A stretch of DNA of 25,866 nt, taken from the NCBI GenBank assembly GCA_047618565.1, contig JBLHKW010000066.1, positions 1 to 25,866 on the forward strand, read 5' to 3'. Below the pieces are notes generated by a model. The model saw only the letters and a program-made list of their open reading frames with translations. It had not been told where the DNA came from and did not search any database. The translations under genes were made by a program, and so were the position numbers. Positions 13,301-22,013 of this stretch are shown in pieces (position 1 is the first letter of the stretch; the number at the start of each line of letters is the position of its first letter). Origin of the DNA: JBLHKW01 sp047618565. Lineage in GTDB: Bacteria > Planctomycetota > UBA1135 > GCA-002686595.

Positions 13301-16300
13301 GCGCCAGTCGCCAGAGAGTACGAATGCGGCCCATGTCTCGGGTTTGGGACCCAGCCGCAGGCTTCTGTTTCGGGCCAGCATCTCGAGCTGTGCCGCGCGC
13401 AGGGCCTCGAGCTTGCCGAGTCCATGCTTCCAGAGGCCCGCGTAGAAGGACTCCATCAGGTCATGGGCAGACTCGTCCTCGATCGACCAGAGCGAGCAGA
13501 TCACGGTTCGGGCACCGGCTATCGCGAAGGCGCGGCGTAGTCCGATGAACCCTTCCCCGGTTCGCGCGATCCCGAGGCCAGTTTCGCAGCCGCTCAGCAC
13601 CACCAGATTCAGCCCGGCTAGATCGAGCCACCCGATCTCCTCCGCGGTCAGATAGCCGTCGTCGCGGTCGTCGATTGGCCCGAGGTTCGCACCCGAGCAC
13701 ACCAGCCCCGAGAGCAGGCCTGGGTGCATCCCGGCGAGGAGCGTGGGTGCCGGGCGCGCGCGAAGAGGTTGAGTTCCCGTTTCCGCCTTCGCGACATCCC
13801 AGATCGAAAGGACACCCTCCGGGCGGAAGAACCCGTGGGTCGCGAAGTGGACGATGCTCTTCCCGGATAGCTCTCGCTTGATCTTCTCTTCGCTCGCATG
13901 CGAGCCTTCCAGCAGGAGGCATGTCGCCGCATTCGGCGCGAGCTCCTCATGCAGGCGTGCGAGCGCATGGATCTCGTCGCTCGTATGCGGCAGGTCACGC
14001 CAGGCGTTCATCGATGATCCCGATCGGGGCGCCACGCTCTGTCGCTCGCCCGTGTCGACGGCCTCGATCGGCGTGGCGCGTCGGCCGAAGTCCACACCTC
14101 CGACGCACAGCAGGTCGCCACCCATGAGCGTGGATCGAGGGCTCGCGTTTACGAGTCCCGCAATGTTTTGCGTGTAGACGAAGGCCTTGTGCTCCAGGAG
14201 GAAACTGCCGTCCTCGAGCCCTATCGCCTCGAAGGGGACGGTACCGAGGAATCCGTCCGGCGAGATGAACACCATGTCCGCGCCGTCAAGGTGTCCTGCC
14301 AGAGGATCCCAGAGGGCTGCGCGCAGCCTCGCATTTGCGTCGTCCCTGGAGCGTGGTGTCCCCGAGCGCATCTGGTCCAGAAAGCTCTGTACGCCGATCT
14401 CCATCTCACGTGCCGGCCCGAGATCTATCGGAGTGGGATGCTCGGCGCGGGGCCCAAGGGTCCAGGCGAGCACGTGGTGTTCCGTGTCCGATCCGTTCTG
14501 GATGGCGCCACCCGGCAGCTTGCGCTCGGGCGAGTAACCGCGACAGAGGGTGAAGTCCACGAGTGCTGCCCCATCGGGTAACGCGTCCCGCACATCGCTA
14601 AGGGATACGGTCGCCTGACCGATGGAGTCGAGCCAGGAGAGCGCACGGATCTCCAGGCGCTTGCGACGTTCGAGCAGTTCGGTGATCCGCGCATCTCGCT
14701 CGTCCGCGTCCAGTCCGGTTTCGAACGAGATCCTGGAGAGGTCTCCCTGCAGTCCGCGCAGCGTTTCCAGTTGCTCACGTTGCTCAGCGCTCAGGGATCG
14801 GTGCAGACGCTTGCGGCTCGCCTGCATGGAACTCGCGATCTGGCCTTTCCAGTTCAACACGCGCTCGTAGGTTTTCGTGTGCACGGCGGAGTCAGCCGTC
14901 TTGGACGCGTAGGTCTGCTCCAGCTCGATCTGCCAGAACCTGTTGGCGAGCAAGCGGTAACTCTGTTCCTCGGTCGTCGTGGCCAGGATCTGGCGCAGTT
15001 CACCGAAAGGAGCGCTGGCCACGGTCTCCCAGGCCGCGTGCCAGTTGCCACGGTCTGCATGCAGCGTGGCCAGATTTGCCCTGATGGTCACACGCTGGAG
15101 GTGCCCGGGCTCGAGTTCGCGATCGGATATTTCGAGCGCGTCTTCGAGCAAGCGGGCACCGAGCTCGAAGCGATCCGGCCCCTCGAGCTGCACCATCAGG
15201 TTGTTCATGTTGCGTGCGGTCACGACGTGGTCGGGCCCGTACACGACGCGGCTGAGTTCGACAGCTTCCCGTGCGCTGGCGACGGCCTCTGCCGTCCGCC
15301 CGGACTGGCGCATGCTGGTCGTGATGTTGGTCAGGATGGACGCGCGCAGCAGGCCCGGATCCTCACTGGCGCCGGCGATCTGCATTGCCTCGCGCAGGGC
15401 GACGAGTGCCGGTCCGGGAGCGCCCTGATCGTTGAAGATAGAGCCCAGGTTGTTCAGGGCCACCGCGATCTGGATGTGACCCCTCGGCAGGACCTGCCGC
15501 AGCATCTCCACGGAACGCTGCATGCGATCCAGGCCTTCTTCCAGCAATCCTTGCGATGCCAGTAGCACGGCCAGGTTCTGCAGGGTGGTGGCCGCCATGT
15601 AGTTCGCCTCGCCGAGCCGGGCCTGCTGGATCTCGAGGGCCCGTTCGAAGAGCGTGCGCGCGCCCACGCTGTCCCCGGCGGACTCACGGAGACTGCCGAG
15701 GTTGTTCAGTACCTGTGCGACGGTCGGGTGTTCGGGCCCGAGCTCATGCCCCAGAATTCTCAGGGCTCTCTCCTGAAGCGCGCACCCGTCTCGGTAGTGC
15801 CCGCGTTCACCGAGTAAGGCAGCGAGGTTGTTGAGCGTCTTTGCGGTGCTGATGTGCTCCGGCCCAAGCACGCGTTCACGTATGGAGAGAATCTCCTCGA
15901 ACATCTCCTGAGCCTGTTCGTACTTGCCCCGTGCTCGCAGCGCGTGGGCAAGGTTGCTCCTCGCCACCAGGGTCTCGGCGTCCTCATCGCCACCGAGCTT
16001 CTCGAGTGTGTGTGCCGCCTGGGCGCACAGCTGCTCCGCCTCCGCGAGGCGGTCCAGCGCGCAATAGAGCACCCCAAGGTTCTCCTGACTGACCGCGGTA
16101 TCGGCGTGCCCGGACCCGAGCGTCTCCAGCCGGATGTCGAGGACCGCCTCGAGCATCTCGGCTGCCTGGTCGAAGTTCCCGAGATCCTTGTGGACCAGTC
16201 CGACGATGTTCATCGACTCGACTGTCGCCGGGTCATCCTCGCCCAGCAGCTCCAGGCGAAGCTCGAGGGCGTGCACATAGGTATCGAGGGCGTCCATGAG

Positions 16301-16849
16301 TGCACCGCCGCGCTCCTGTAGCTCGCCGAGTTCATCGACGAGCGGCAGCAGGCTGGCGTGCACGGGCCCGTGCATTGCCTCGAGAACCTGCAACCCCTGG
16401 GAGACATCGCGCAGCGCTGCAATCCGTGTCTCGCCAAGGGTCGGTTCGGTGGGCTTTCCGGCTCGCATCAGGAGCGCAAAGGCTCCATGTCGTCGATCGT
16501 GCGCGCGCACCTGAAGCGTGTACACCGTGTCCGCGGTCGGCGCATCGATGACGAGGCGTGCCTGCGAACGGGTCAGACCATTGTCGTCCTCGGCAAGGAT
16601 GGCTCCGGCCTCATTACGCAGGACGAGATACGCATCGAACGCATAGGAGCGTAGTTCGATGGTGACGGCTTGCGCCTGCAGCAACTCGATCCGAAAGTCG
16701 ACGACCGCAGCCGGATCACCGCCATCTTGCGCGGACTCGCCCAGTTCGGACTCGATCCGCTGCCCGATGAGGAGAGAACGGGTAGCCCCGGTGTCCTGCC
16801 CCGCATGGGCCAAGGCGCACAGAGTCAGAAGGCGAGCAGCGACGAGCAT
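13298..16849 (-). CDS. Secreted PPC-TPR-CHAT caspase-like protein
   Basis: This is a 1183-residue exported protein. A signal peptide (MLVAARLLTLCALAHAGQ) precedes a PPC-like beta-sandwich at about 30-130 (YAFDAYLVLRNEAGAILAED, typical of bacterial pre-peptidase C-terminal domains). From about 150 to 620 there are kinesin-light-chain-type TPRs with a ~42-residue period, several carrying LGPEHxxTAxxLNNLA. A helical linker leads to the CHAT domain (about 850-1180). CHAT is a caspase-family fold; the dyad is visible as His1005 in IVHFATHGFF and Cys1088 in LVVLSGCETGLG. An 'FISPDGFLGTVPFEA' block also fits. The protein ends at the usual CHAT terminus WAAFVLSGDWR. Being secreted, it would act outside the cytoplasm, unlike TPR-CHAT proteins of defence systems. 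It lies directly upstream of an ECF sigma/anti-sigma pair. Its substrate is unknown. Confidence 0.92.
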   Translation of the reverse strand: MLVAARLLTLCALAHAGQDTGATRSLLIGQRIESELGESAQDGGDPAAVVDFRIELLQAQAVTIELRSYAFDAYLVLRNEAGAILAEDDNGLTRSQARLVIDAPTADTVYTLQVRAHDRRHGAFALLMRAGKPTEPTLGETRIAALRDVSQGLQVLEAMHGPVHASLLPLVDELGELQERGGALMDALDTYVHALELRLELLGEDDPATVESMNIVGLVHKDLGNFDQAAEMLEAVLDIRLETLGSGHADTAVSQENLGVLYCALDRLAEAEQLCAQAAHTLEKLGGDEDAETLVARSNLAHALRARGKYEQAQEMFEEILSIRERVLGPEHISTAKTLNNLAALLGERGHYRDGCALQERALRILGHELGPEHPTVAQVLNNLGSLRESAGDSVGARTLFERALEIQQARLGEANYMAATTLQNLAVLLASQGLLEEGLDRMQRSVEMLRQVLPRGHIQIAVALNNLGSIFNDQGAPGPALVALREAMQIAGASEDPGLLRASILTNITTSMRQSGRTAEAVASAREAVELSRVVYGPDHVVTARNMNNLMVQLEGPDRFELGARLLEDALEISDRELEPGHLQRVTIRANLATLHADRGNWHAAWETVASAPFGELRQILATTTEEQSYRLLANRFWQIELEQTYASKTADSAVHTKTYERVLNWKGQIASSMQASRKRLHRSLSAEQREQLETLRGLQGDLSRISFETGLDADERDARITELLERRKRLEIRALSWLDSIGQATVSLSDVRDALPDGAALVDFTLCRGYSPERKLPGGAIQNGSDTEHHVLAWTLGPRAEHPTPIDLGPAREMEIGVQSFLDQMRSGTPRSRDDANARLRAALWDPLAGHLDGADMVFISPDGFLGTVPFEAIGLEDGSFLLEHKAFVYTQNIAGLVNASPRSTLMGGDLLCVGGVDFGRRATPIEAVDTGERQSVAPRSGSSMNAWRDLPHTSDEIHALARLHEELAPNAATCLLLEGSHASEEKIKRELSGKSIVHFATHGFFRPEGVLSIWDVAKAETGTQPLRARPAPTLLAGMHPGLLSGLVCSGANLGPIDDRDDGYLTAEEIGWLDLAGLNLVVLSGCETGLGIARTGEGFIGLRRAFAIAGARTVICSLWSIEDESAHDLMESFYAGLWKHGLGKLEALRAAQLEMLARNRSLRLGPKPETWAAFVLSGDWR

Positions 16850-16989
16850 TCTTGCAGTCCCTCATTCTCGGAAGAGGCCCGGTCGGAGCCAGGTAGGCGA
16901 GAAGTCGAGACTAGCCGGGTTTTGCCCAGACGTCGAGGCCTGCAAGGCTCCGGGACTCTTCAGGTGCCCGGGGGAGCCCGTCGATGCAA

Positions 16990-17022
16990 CGAACCTCGAC
17001 CCATTGAAGGTGTCGAGGTTCG
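16990..17022 (-). terminator. Hairpin downstream of the PEGA-like lipoprotein gene
   Basis: CGAACCTCGAC (16990-17000) and GTCGAGGTTCG (17012-17022) form a perfect 11-bp stem with an 11-base loop, 40 bases beyond the stop at 17063. Only TT follows on the minus strand. It may separate this gene from the CHAT gene, whose start is 140 bases further on. Confidence 0.5.
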
Positions 17023-17062
17023 GCGTGCGACGCTCCTCAGGGCGCCGGCGAACGGGCCCGTT

Positions 17063-17515
17063 CTACGCTTCGGGCGTGGCCGGGGCCGATGCCTCCTGGG
17101 TCACCGTAGCCTCGTCGTCACCCTCGGTCGTGACAGGCAGCGTGAAGTCGTGGTAGGCAGAAGGCGGCAGCTTGTAGAAAGCGCCGGTGGCGCCGTCGAT
17201 CAGCATGCCACTGAGGCCGAAGCCAGGGGTGAACAGGATATCCATCGCCACCATGCCGCCCTGAAAGGTGCGCTCGAGTGTGAGCACCTGTTCACCATGA
17301 TTTTCATGCTGGATGGTGAACTCCTTCGTGCTCTTGGGCAGCTTCAGCAGGCAGGGTGTGACGCCTTCCTGATCGCCGGCAAGCACGGTGGCGCCGCGGG
17401 GGTTGGAGTCGAACTGAACACTCCCGGTAGTTCCGGTGAGCATGGCAGCGCAGCTCGACATGGAGAGGGTCATGGCGAGAGCCAGGGAGACGAGAGCGGG
17501 GTTCGTGATCTTCAT
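17063..17515 (-). CDS. PEGA-like domain lipoprotein
   Basis: This is a 150-residue protein with a lipoprotein signal (MKITNPALVSLALAMTLSMSSC, Cys22). The mature part opens with VQFDSNPRGATVLAGDQEG and then TPCLLKLPKSTKEFTIQHEN. This is the pattern of PEGA-type surface beta-domains, in which 'SxPxGAxVxxxGxxxGxTP' is followed by a strand. A hydrophobic stretch (MVAMDILFTPGFGLSGMLIDGATGAFYKL, about 88-116) follows and resembles the loop of short outer-membrane lipoproteins that sit on the membrane. The tail is Thr/Glu/Ala-rich. The gene is alone on its strand, with a hairpin downstream, and is divergent from the beta-barrel gene. Exact function unknown; a cell-surface or periplasmic location is inferred. 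Confidence 0.78.
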   Translation of the reverse strand: MKITNPALVSLALAMTLSMSSCAAMLTGTTGSVQFDSNPRGATVLAGDQEGVTPCLLKLPKSTKEFTIQHENHGEQVLTLERTFQGGMVAMDILFTPGFGLSGMLIDGATGAFYKLPPSAYHDFTLPVTTEGDDEATVTQEASAPATPEA

Positions 17516-17754
17516 GACAGTGCGGGTAGTAGGTGGTTGAGCGGGGCGGTTTGAATCGACGACGGGTGGCCGTCTGCCTCACTTGAGACACGCCGTCCGC
17601 GCAGATTTCAGACACCTGGAATTTTCTTGCGAGGTCAGCCGTAGACCGCGCCAGAGAGCTGCTCCCCAACAAATTTCACCAGGGGCCGTAATCCACATAG
17701 ACCTGGTTGCTCCAGGTAGCTGAGCGCGATGCCCGCGCCGAATCGTTTAACCCG

Positions 17755-17760
17755 AAGGAG
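17755..17760 (+). promoter_or_regulatory. Shine-Dalgarno sequence AAGGAG of the beta-barrel gene
   Basis: AAGGAG lies 7 bases before the ATG at 17768. It is the only strong consensus ribosome-binding site I see in the window, and it fixes the start in preference to an upstream ATG at 17729. Confidence 0.8.
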
Positions 17761-17767
17761 ATCTACG

Positions 17768-18706
17768 ATGGCGCAGCAAGTACGAATCTGGACCACCAAT
17801 CACAAGACCCACGAGGCGGAGCAGAGCGGCGGACAGCGCGCAACACACGAGCGTTCCTGTCGTCGTGCGTGGCGCGGCCCCTTGCTAACGACACTGTTGA
17901 TGGGGCTGGGGGCGTCTCTCTCATCGGCTCAAGGGCGCTTCGGAAGGCTCCCGGCGCCGCTGCTCGGATCGACCCCGATCGAGGCGCCCTTCGCGCTGCG
18001 CCCGGTGCCCACCGGGCTGGCGAGCAACCTGGGCGCGGGAGCCACGAGCATTCCGTACAAGGCGGCCTTTCAGCCGCTGCTACGCACCTATCAGGACGAG
18101 CCGGCTGCGAGCAAGTCGAGCTACTTTCGCGCCAAGGACGGAGTGTACGTGGCAGGTCTGCTGCTGCGCGCGAAGATCGGAGACGAAGACTTCGACGGAA
18201 TGGGCGTTATCTCGGGCGGTGGGTCGAGCGAGATCATGCCCACGGCCGACGACGGTACGGGCACCGGCTGGGCGATCGGAATCAGGCGCGATAATCGCTC
18301 GATGGAGTTCAACTACACGAGCGCTGATCATGAAGGCGCACACGTCAGTCGTTCGGGCGTCGTGGACAGTACGTCGGACACGTACAACCTCGACTTCCGC
18401 TTCCACTTCAATGCCCAGAAACGCTTTCAGCCGCACGTGCTACTGGGGATCGGGGTCGGCTGTCTGACGGTCCACGGAGGCTCGATCGGATTGGGTCGCC
18501 AGGAAAACGCGACGTACACCGGGTTGGGCGCGAATCTCGGCGTCGGTGCTTCCTATTACGCCACCGATGCGCTCAGCGTCGCGTTCGACCTGGGCTATCG
18601 CCTCCAGAGCTACGCCTCCGTGGATGGCGTGGTCGACGGAAGCCTCGCCAGCAGCGCGTCAGGCAGCGGCGGCTTCACGGGCTTCAGGATCAGCTACACG
18701 TTCTGA
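17768..18706 (+). CDS. Outer-membrane beta-barrel protein
   Basis: This is a 312-residue protein. The strong ribosome-binding site fixes the start and leaves an unusually long polar n-region (about 37 residues, with several Arg, His and Lys) before the signal helix GPLLTTLLMGLGASLSSAQG. The mature body alternates polar and hydrophobic residues, as in transmembrane beta-strands. Gly-rich strands at about residues 135-160, 180-190 (GWAIGIRRDNRSMEFNYTSA), 205-240 (YNLDFRFHFNAQKRFQPHVL) and 250-312 fit an OmpA/OmpW-like 8-strand barrel. It ends FTGFRISYTF, with the terminal Phe typical of barrels recognised by BamA. It is divergent from the PEGA-like gene and convergent with the FG-GAP gene, from which it is separated by 7 bases. 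The ligand or pore function cannot be told from sequence. Confidence 0.8.
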   Translation: MAQQVRIWTTNHKTHEAEQSGGQRATHERSCRRAWRGPLLTTLLMGLGASLSSAQGRFGRLPAPLLGSTPIEAPFALRPVPTGLASNLGAGATSIPYKAAFQPLLRTYQDEPAASKSSYFRAKDGVYVAGLLLRAKIGDEDFDGMGVISGGGSSEIMPTADDGTGTGWAIGIRRDNRSMEFNYTSADHEGAHVSRSGVVDSTSDTYNLDFRFHFNAQKRFQPHVLLGIGVGCLTVHGGSIGLGRQENATYTGLGANLGVGASYYATDALSVAFDLGYRLQSYASVDGVVDGSLASSASGSGGFTGFRISYTF

Positions 18707-18713
18707 CCGGTGC

Positions 18714-20399
18714 TCACTGGCCGCTGCCGCGTTTCAGCACGTGGCTGCGGTCCAGTGCCACCCCCGCGAAGCTCTCCTGCTGGCCGTCGGGCCAGAAGAT
18801 CTCAATCTCGCTGATTCCATCTCGCGCTCCGAGACCGATGTGGACCAGCGGATCGCTGGCGGAGCAATAGCTGAAAGCGGACTCGACCGTGCGCCAGAAG
18901 GTCTGACTCGCGCAGACCAGGCGCACGCGAGCTCCGAGTGCGTCAGCGCCGCTATCGTCGAGCACCCGCAGTTCTACCCAGTGGTTGGCGTTATCGTTGA
19001 TGTTGCGTAGCAGCCGCACGACCGAGTCGTTGTCGCTCAGCGCGACGTCGACGTCTCCGTCCCCATCGATATCCGCGAAGGCCATGCCTCGGCTGTTTTC
19101 GATCAGAGGCGCCGCCGTTCCACCGCGCGGCAGGGTCTCCTCGAAGGAGCCGCCGCCCAGTCCGCGGAAGACCTGGTTGGGCTCGGCGTACCCGTCGGCT
19201 TCATCGAACACCGGCTTGCGCACACCGACACGGCCGTTCGCGACGTAGACATCCAGGACCCCATCGTTGTCGAAGTCGGCGAAGCCCATGCCGAAGCCGG
19301 TGAACTTCACGCTGGCGCTGCCCAGGCCGCTCTTGGCGGTGCGGTCATCGAAGAAGCCGTTCTTGTTGATGTAGAGCGTGTTGGACTCGTCTCGCAGGTG
19401 CGTCATGAATAGGTCCAGGTCGCCATCCTGGTCGACGTCCACTGCGGCGACGCCCATGCCTGCCTCGGCCGCTCCCTGCTGGTTCACTGCGCAGCCGGCC
19501 AGCAGAGCCTGGTTCTGGAATGTGCCGTTGCCCTGATTCATCCAGAGCTGGTTCGCCACCAGGTCGTTGGCCACGTAGATGTCGATGTACCCATCCAGGT
19601 TGAAATCGCCACAGGTAACCCCGAGCCCGTTTCCGAAGGCTGTCGCGACGCCGGAGGGCTCGGTCACGTCGACGAAGCGGCCATTTCCCTCGTTCCTGTA
19701 GAGCACGTCACAGGCGGGCGCGTTGTAGTTGTTCGGGTGGCAGAAGTCGCTGTCTCCATAGGCCGAGAAACAACCGACCTCGTTCTCAACCGACCAGCGG
19801 ATGTAGTTGGTGATGAACAGGTCGAGATCGCCGTCCCTGTCATAATCGACGAATGCGCAGCTCGTGCCCCAGCCTTCGTGCCCCACTCCGGCTGCGTCGG
19901 TCACATCCCTGAACGTCCCGTCGCCGTTGTTCTTGTAGAGCACGTTGGCGCCCACGTTGGTGATGTACAGATCCACGTGCCCGTCCCCATCGAAGTCGCC
20001 CGTGCTGCAACCCATGCCGTAGCCCGTGTCGCCCACGCCGGCTGTGTCGGTCACATCGCTGAAGTTCCCGTTGCCATCGTTCTGGTAGAGCCGGTTCGTC
20101 AGATTCTGCGCCGGATCGGCTGCCATATCACCGCCCTGAATGCAGTACAGGTCGGCGTCCCCGTCGCCGTCGTAGTCCAGGAAGGCCAGCCCGCTGGCAG
20201 CGATCTCCGGGAACCAGTAACGGGTCTCCGGGGCGCGCACGTGCTGGAAGTCGAGCCCCGAGGCCTCACCCACTTCCTCGAACCAGACGGTCTCCTGGCT
20301 CCCTTGCACGGGCGCGGACTCTCCGCCAGAGCAGGCGCCCAGGGTCAGCAGTAGGGCAGTTACGGGGCGCGCGCCAGGCAGGCTGCGGAGGAGGATCAT
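18714..20399 (-). CDS. FG-GAP/VCBS repeat protein with ASPIC/UnbV domain (CRTAC1-like)
   Basis: This is a 561-residue lipoprotein (signal to L-G-A-C, then SGGESAP). Its opening VWFEEVGEASGLDFQHVRAP is typical of the CRTAC1 group. Seven calcium-binding loops of the D-x-D-x-D-G-D-x-D-L kind follow (e.g. DYDGDGDADL, DFDGDGHVDL, DVDQDGDLDL, DIDGDGDVDV), marking FG-GAP/VCBS blades of a beta-propeller. The C-terminal 90 residues are an ASPIC/UnbV domain (NHWVELRVLDDSGADALGAR … IEIFWPDGQQESF). Its start overlaps the TPR gene stop by one base (TGATG); an in-frame GTG at 20402 is an alternative start. Propellers of this group are surface or periplasmic and thought to bind proteins or glycans; the role is otherwise unknown. 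The pairing with a TPR protein is common for this family. Confidence 0.92.
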   Translation of the reverse strand: MILLRSLPGARPVTALLLTLGACSGGESAPVQGSQETVWFEEVGEASGLDFQHVRAPETRYWFPEIAASGLAFLDYDGDGDADLYCIQGGDMAADPAQNLTNRLYQNDGNGNFSDVTDTAGVGDTGYGMGCSTGDFDGDGHVDLYITNVGANVLYKNNGDGTFRDVTDAAGVGHEGWGTSCAFVDYDRDGDLDLFITNYIRWSVENEVGCFSAYGDSDFCHPNNYNAPACDVLYRNEGNGRFVDVTEPSGVATAFGNGLGVTCGDFNLDGYIDIYVANDLVANQLWMNQGNGTFQNQALLAGCAVNQQGAAEAGMGVAAVDVDQDGDLDLFMTHLRDESNTLYINKNGFFDDRTAKSGLGSASVKFTGFGMGFADFDNDGVLDVYVANGRVGVRKPVFDEADGYAEPNQVFRGLGGGSFEETLPRGGTAAPLIENSRGMAFADIDGDGDVDVALSDNDSVVRLLRNINDNANHWVELRVLDDSGADALGARVRLVCASQTFWRTVESAFSYCSASDPLVHIGLGARDGISEIEIFWPDGQQESFAGVALDRSHVLKRGSGQ

Positions 20400-21868
20400 C
20401 ACTTGCTGGAGCGCTTGGGTGTGCGCCGCCCTTTAGCGTCCAGGAGAAGTTGCCGGCACTGTTGCAGTGCGGTGTCGGTGGGAGCCATGGCCTCGCCCCT
20501 GGACAACACCTTCTCGGCCTCGGCGAGATCGCCCAGGCCGATGAGAATTCGGAGGAGGTTCACACGCGCGGGCGTGAATCCGGGCGCGAGCCCGAGGGCT
20601 GTTTCGAAGCACCGGCCAGCTTCTCGCGGCCGTCGCAGCTGCGCGTACAGCTCACCGAGCGCGGCGTGCTTCATGGGGTCCTCCGGATCCAACCGGGCAG
20701 CAGCCTTGCCGTTGACGAGCGCGTCACTGAAGCGGCCCATGCGGGCCAGGATGCGCAGCAGGGCGAAATGCGTGCTGCTGACCTCGCCGCCAAGTTCGAC
20801 CGCGCGCTTGGCGTGCACCAGCGCGTTGTCGAGGTCGCCCATGTCCTGATAGCAGGCGCTCAGGTTCTGGTGGGTTCCGAAGAAGGTATCGTCGAGCTCG
20901 AGCGCGTGCGTCAGGTGTTTGAGGGCAGGCTCGAAGCGCTTGACGCGGATGTAGGCGATCCCGAGGTTGTTGAGCAGGTTCGCGTCGTCGGGGCGCGTCT
21001 TGCGGAGACGCTCGAGCAGGTTGATGGCGGCCTGAAACGCGCCGGCTTCGACCAGGTCGGACGACTTGTTGATGACTCCGGCGTAGTTGACGCCGTACTC
21101 CTGGGTCTCCGTCCCGAACTTGTCCGCCAGTCCCGGTTGCTTGGCACCCAAGCCGAGGGCGAGCTCACGTTCCGCATCCTTGAGCTGCCCCATGCCACGG
21201 TATGCCAGGCCCAACGAGTAATGCGCGATCATGATGTTCGGATCGATGTCCAGCGCGCGTCGTAGCAGGCGCGCCGCGCCGGCGTAGTCTTCGCGTTCGA
21301 CCAGCAGCGCGCCCTGCCCGGCGTAGCCCTCCGCGCGCTCAGGTTTCAGTCGCACGACGTTGTTCAGCGCCGTCTGCGCCAGGTCAAACTCGCCCGCTTC
21401 GAGTAGCTGGTGCGCCAGGTACAGCTGAACGCCGGCCACATCCGGAGCGTGGCTCGCGGCCTCGAGCAGCAGCGCGTATCCGCCCTCCTGGTCACCCGCG
21501 TTGATCATCGCGCGCGCACAATGGTAGTTCCAGAGCGGCTCGTTCGAGTCCAGGGCTGCAGCGTTAGCGAAGCTCACCACAGCTTCGGGCCACATGGTGT
21601 TGGCCTCGTAGGCCAGGCCCAGGGAGCCGTGCTTGCGACCGTTCGCAGGGTTCGCTTCCAGCTCGGCCACCATCTTGCGCACCAGCGTGGCGACCTCGGG
21701 ATCCACCGCCGACAGGTCCTGGGGCAAGGAGGGCGGTCGGCCGGCGTTCATGGTGCGCCAGGCGAAGTAGCCTCCGGCTGCAACGAGGACCACGACGATC
21801 GGAGCGAGGAGGCCGCGGCCCGCCCGCTTGCTGAGCGCGCGACGGGCGGTGGATTCGGTTGATTTCAT
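20399..21868 (-). CDS. Membrane-anchored TPR-repeat protein
   Basis: This is a 489-residue protein with a basic N-terminus and one membrane helix (about residues 19-38, GLLAPIVVVLVAAGGYFAW). The rest is tetratricopeptide repeats exposed to the periplasm. Clear 34-residue units include LGLAYEANTMWPEAVVSFAN (about 83-115), YAGQGALLVEREDYAGAARL, AHYSLGLAYRGMGQLKDAER, LLNNLGIAYIRVKRFEPALK, THQNLSACYQDMGDLDNALV and ALGELYAQLRRPREAGRCFE. One insert without TPR character (about 235-270) interrupts the array. It overlaps the following FG-GAP/ASPIC gene (TGATG), so the two are translationally coupled and probably form a complex. A GGGTACAAT element (21932-21940, minus) lies 63 bases upstream as a probable -10. 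Confidence 0.88.
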   Translation of the reverse strand: MKSTESTARRALSKRAGRGLLAPIVVVLVAAGGYFAWRTMNAGRPPSLPQDLSAVDPEVATLVRKMVAELEANPANGRKHGSLGLAYEANTMWPEAVVSFANAAALDSNEPLWNYHCARAMINAGDQEGGYALLLEAASHAPDVAGVQLYLAHQLLEAGEFDLAQTALNNVVRLKPERAEGYAGQGALLVEREDYAGAARLLRRALDIDPNIMIAHYSLGLAYRGMGQLKDAERELALGLGAKQPGLADKFGTETQEYGVNYAGVINKSSDLVEAGAFQAAINLLERLRKTRPDDANLLNNLGIAYIRVKRFEPALKHLTHALELDDTFFGTHQNLSACYQDMGDLDNALVHAKRAVELGGEVSSTHFALLRILARMGRFSDALVNGKAAARLDPEDPMKHAALGELYAQLRRPREAGRCFETALGLAPGFTPARVNLLRILIGLGDLAEAEKVLSRGEAMAPTDTALQQCRQLLLDAKGRRTPKRSSK

Positions 21869-21931
21869 CGGATCAGGGCTCGCGGGAGGTCCCGTGATAT
21901 GCGCTCCCGGACGGGCAGGGCGTGGCCCGCC

Positions 21932-21937
21932 ATTGTA
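21932..21937 (-). promoter_or_regulatory. Putative -10 element (GGGTACAAT) of the TPR / FG-GAP operon
   Basis: TACAAT preceded by GGG on the minus strand, 63 bases before the ATG at 21868. It is one of three such elements in the window (see 512 and 8981). No good -35 is visible. Confidence 0.45.
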
Positions 21938-22013
21938 CCCCAGCCTGACCTCGCCCGCATCCGAGGCGCTGCAGGCCCGATCTCGCCTCGCAGGTGACCC
22001 GCAGGGCCGCAGA

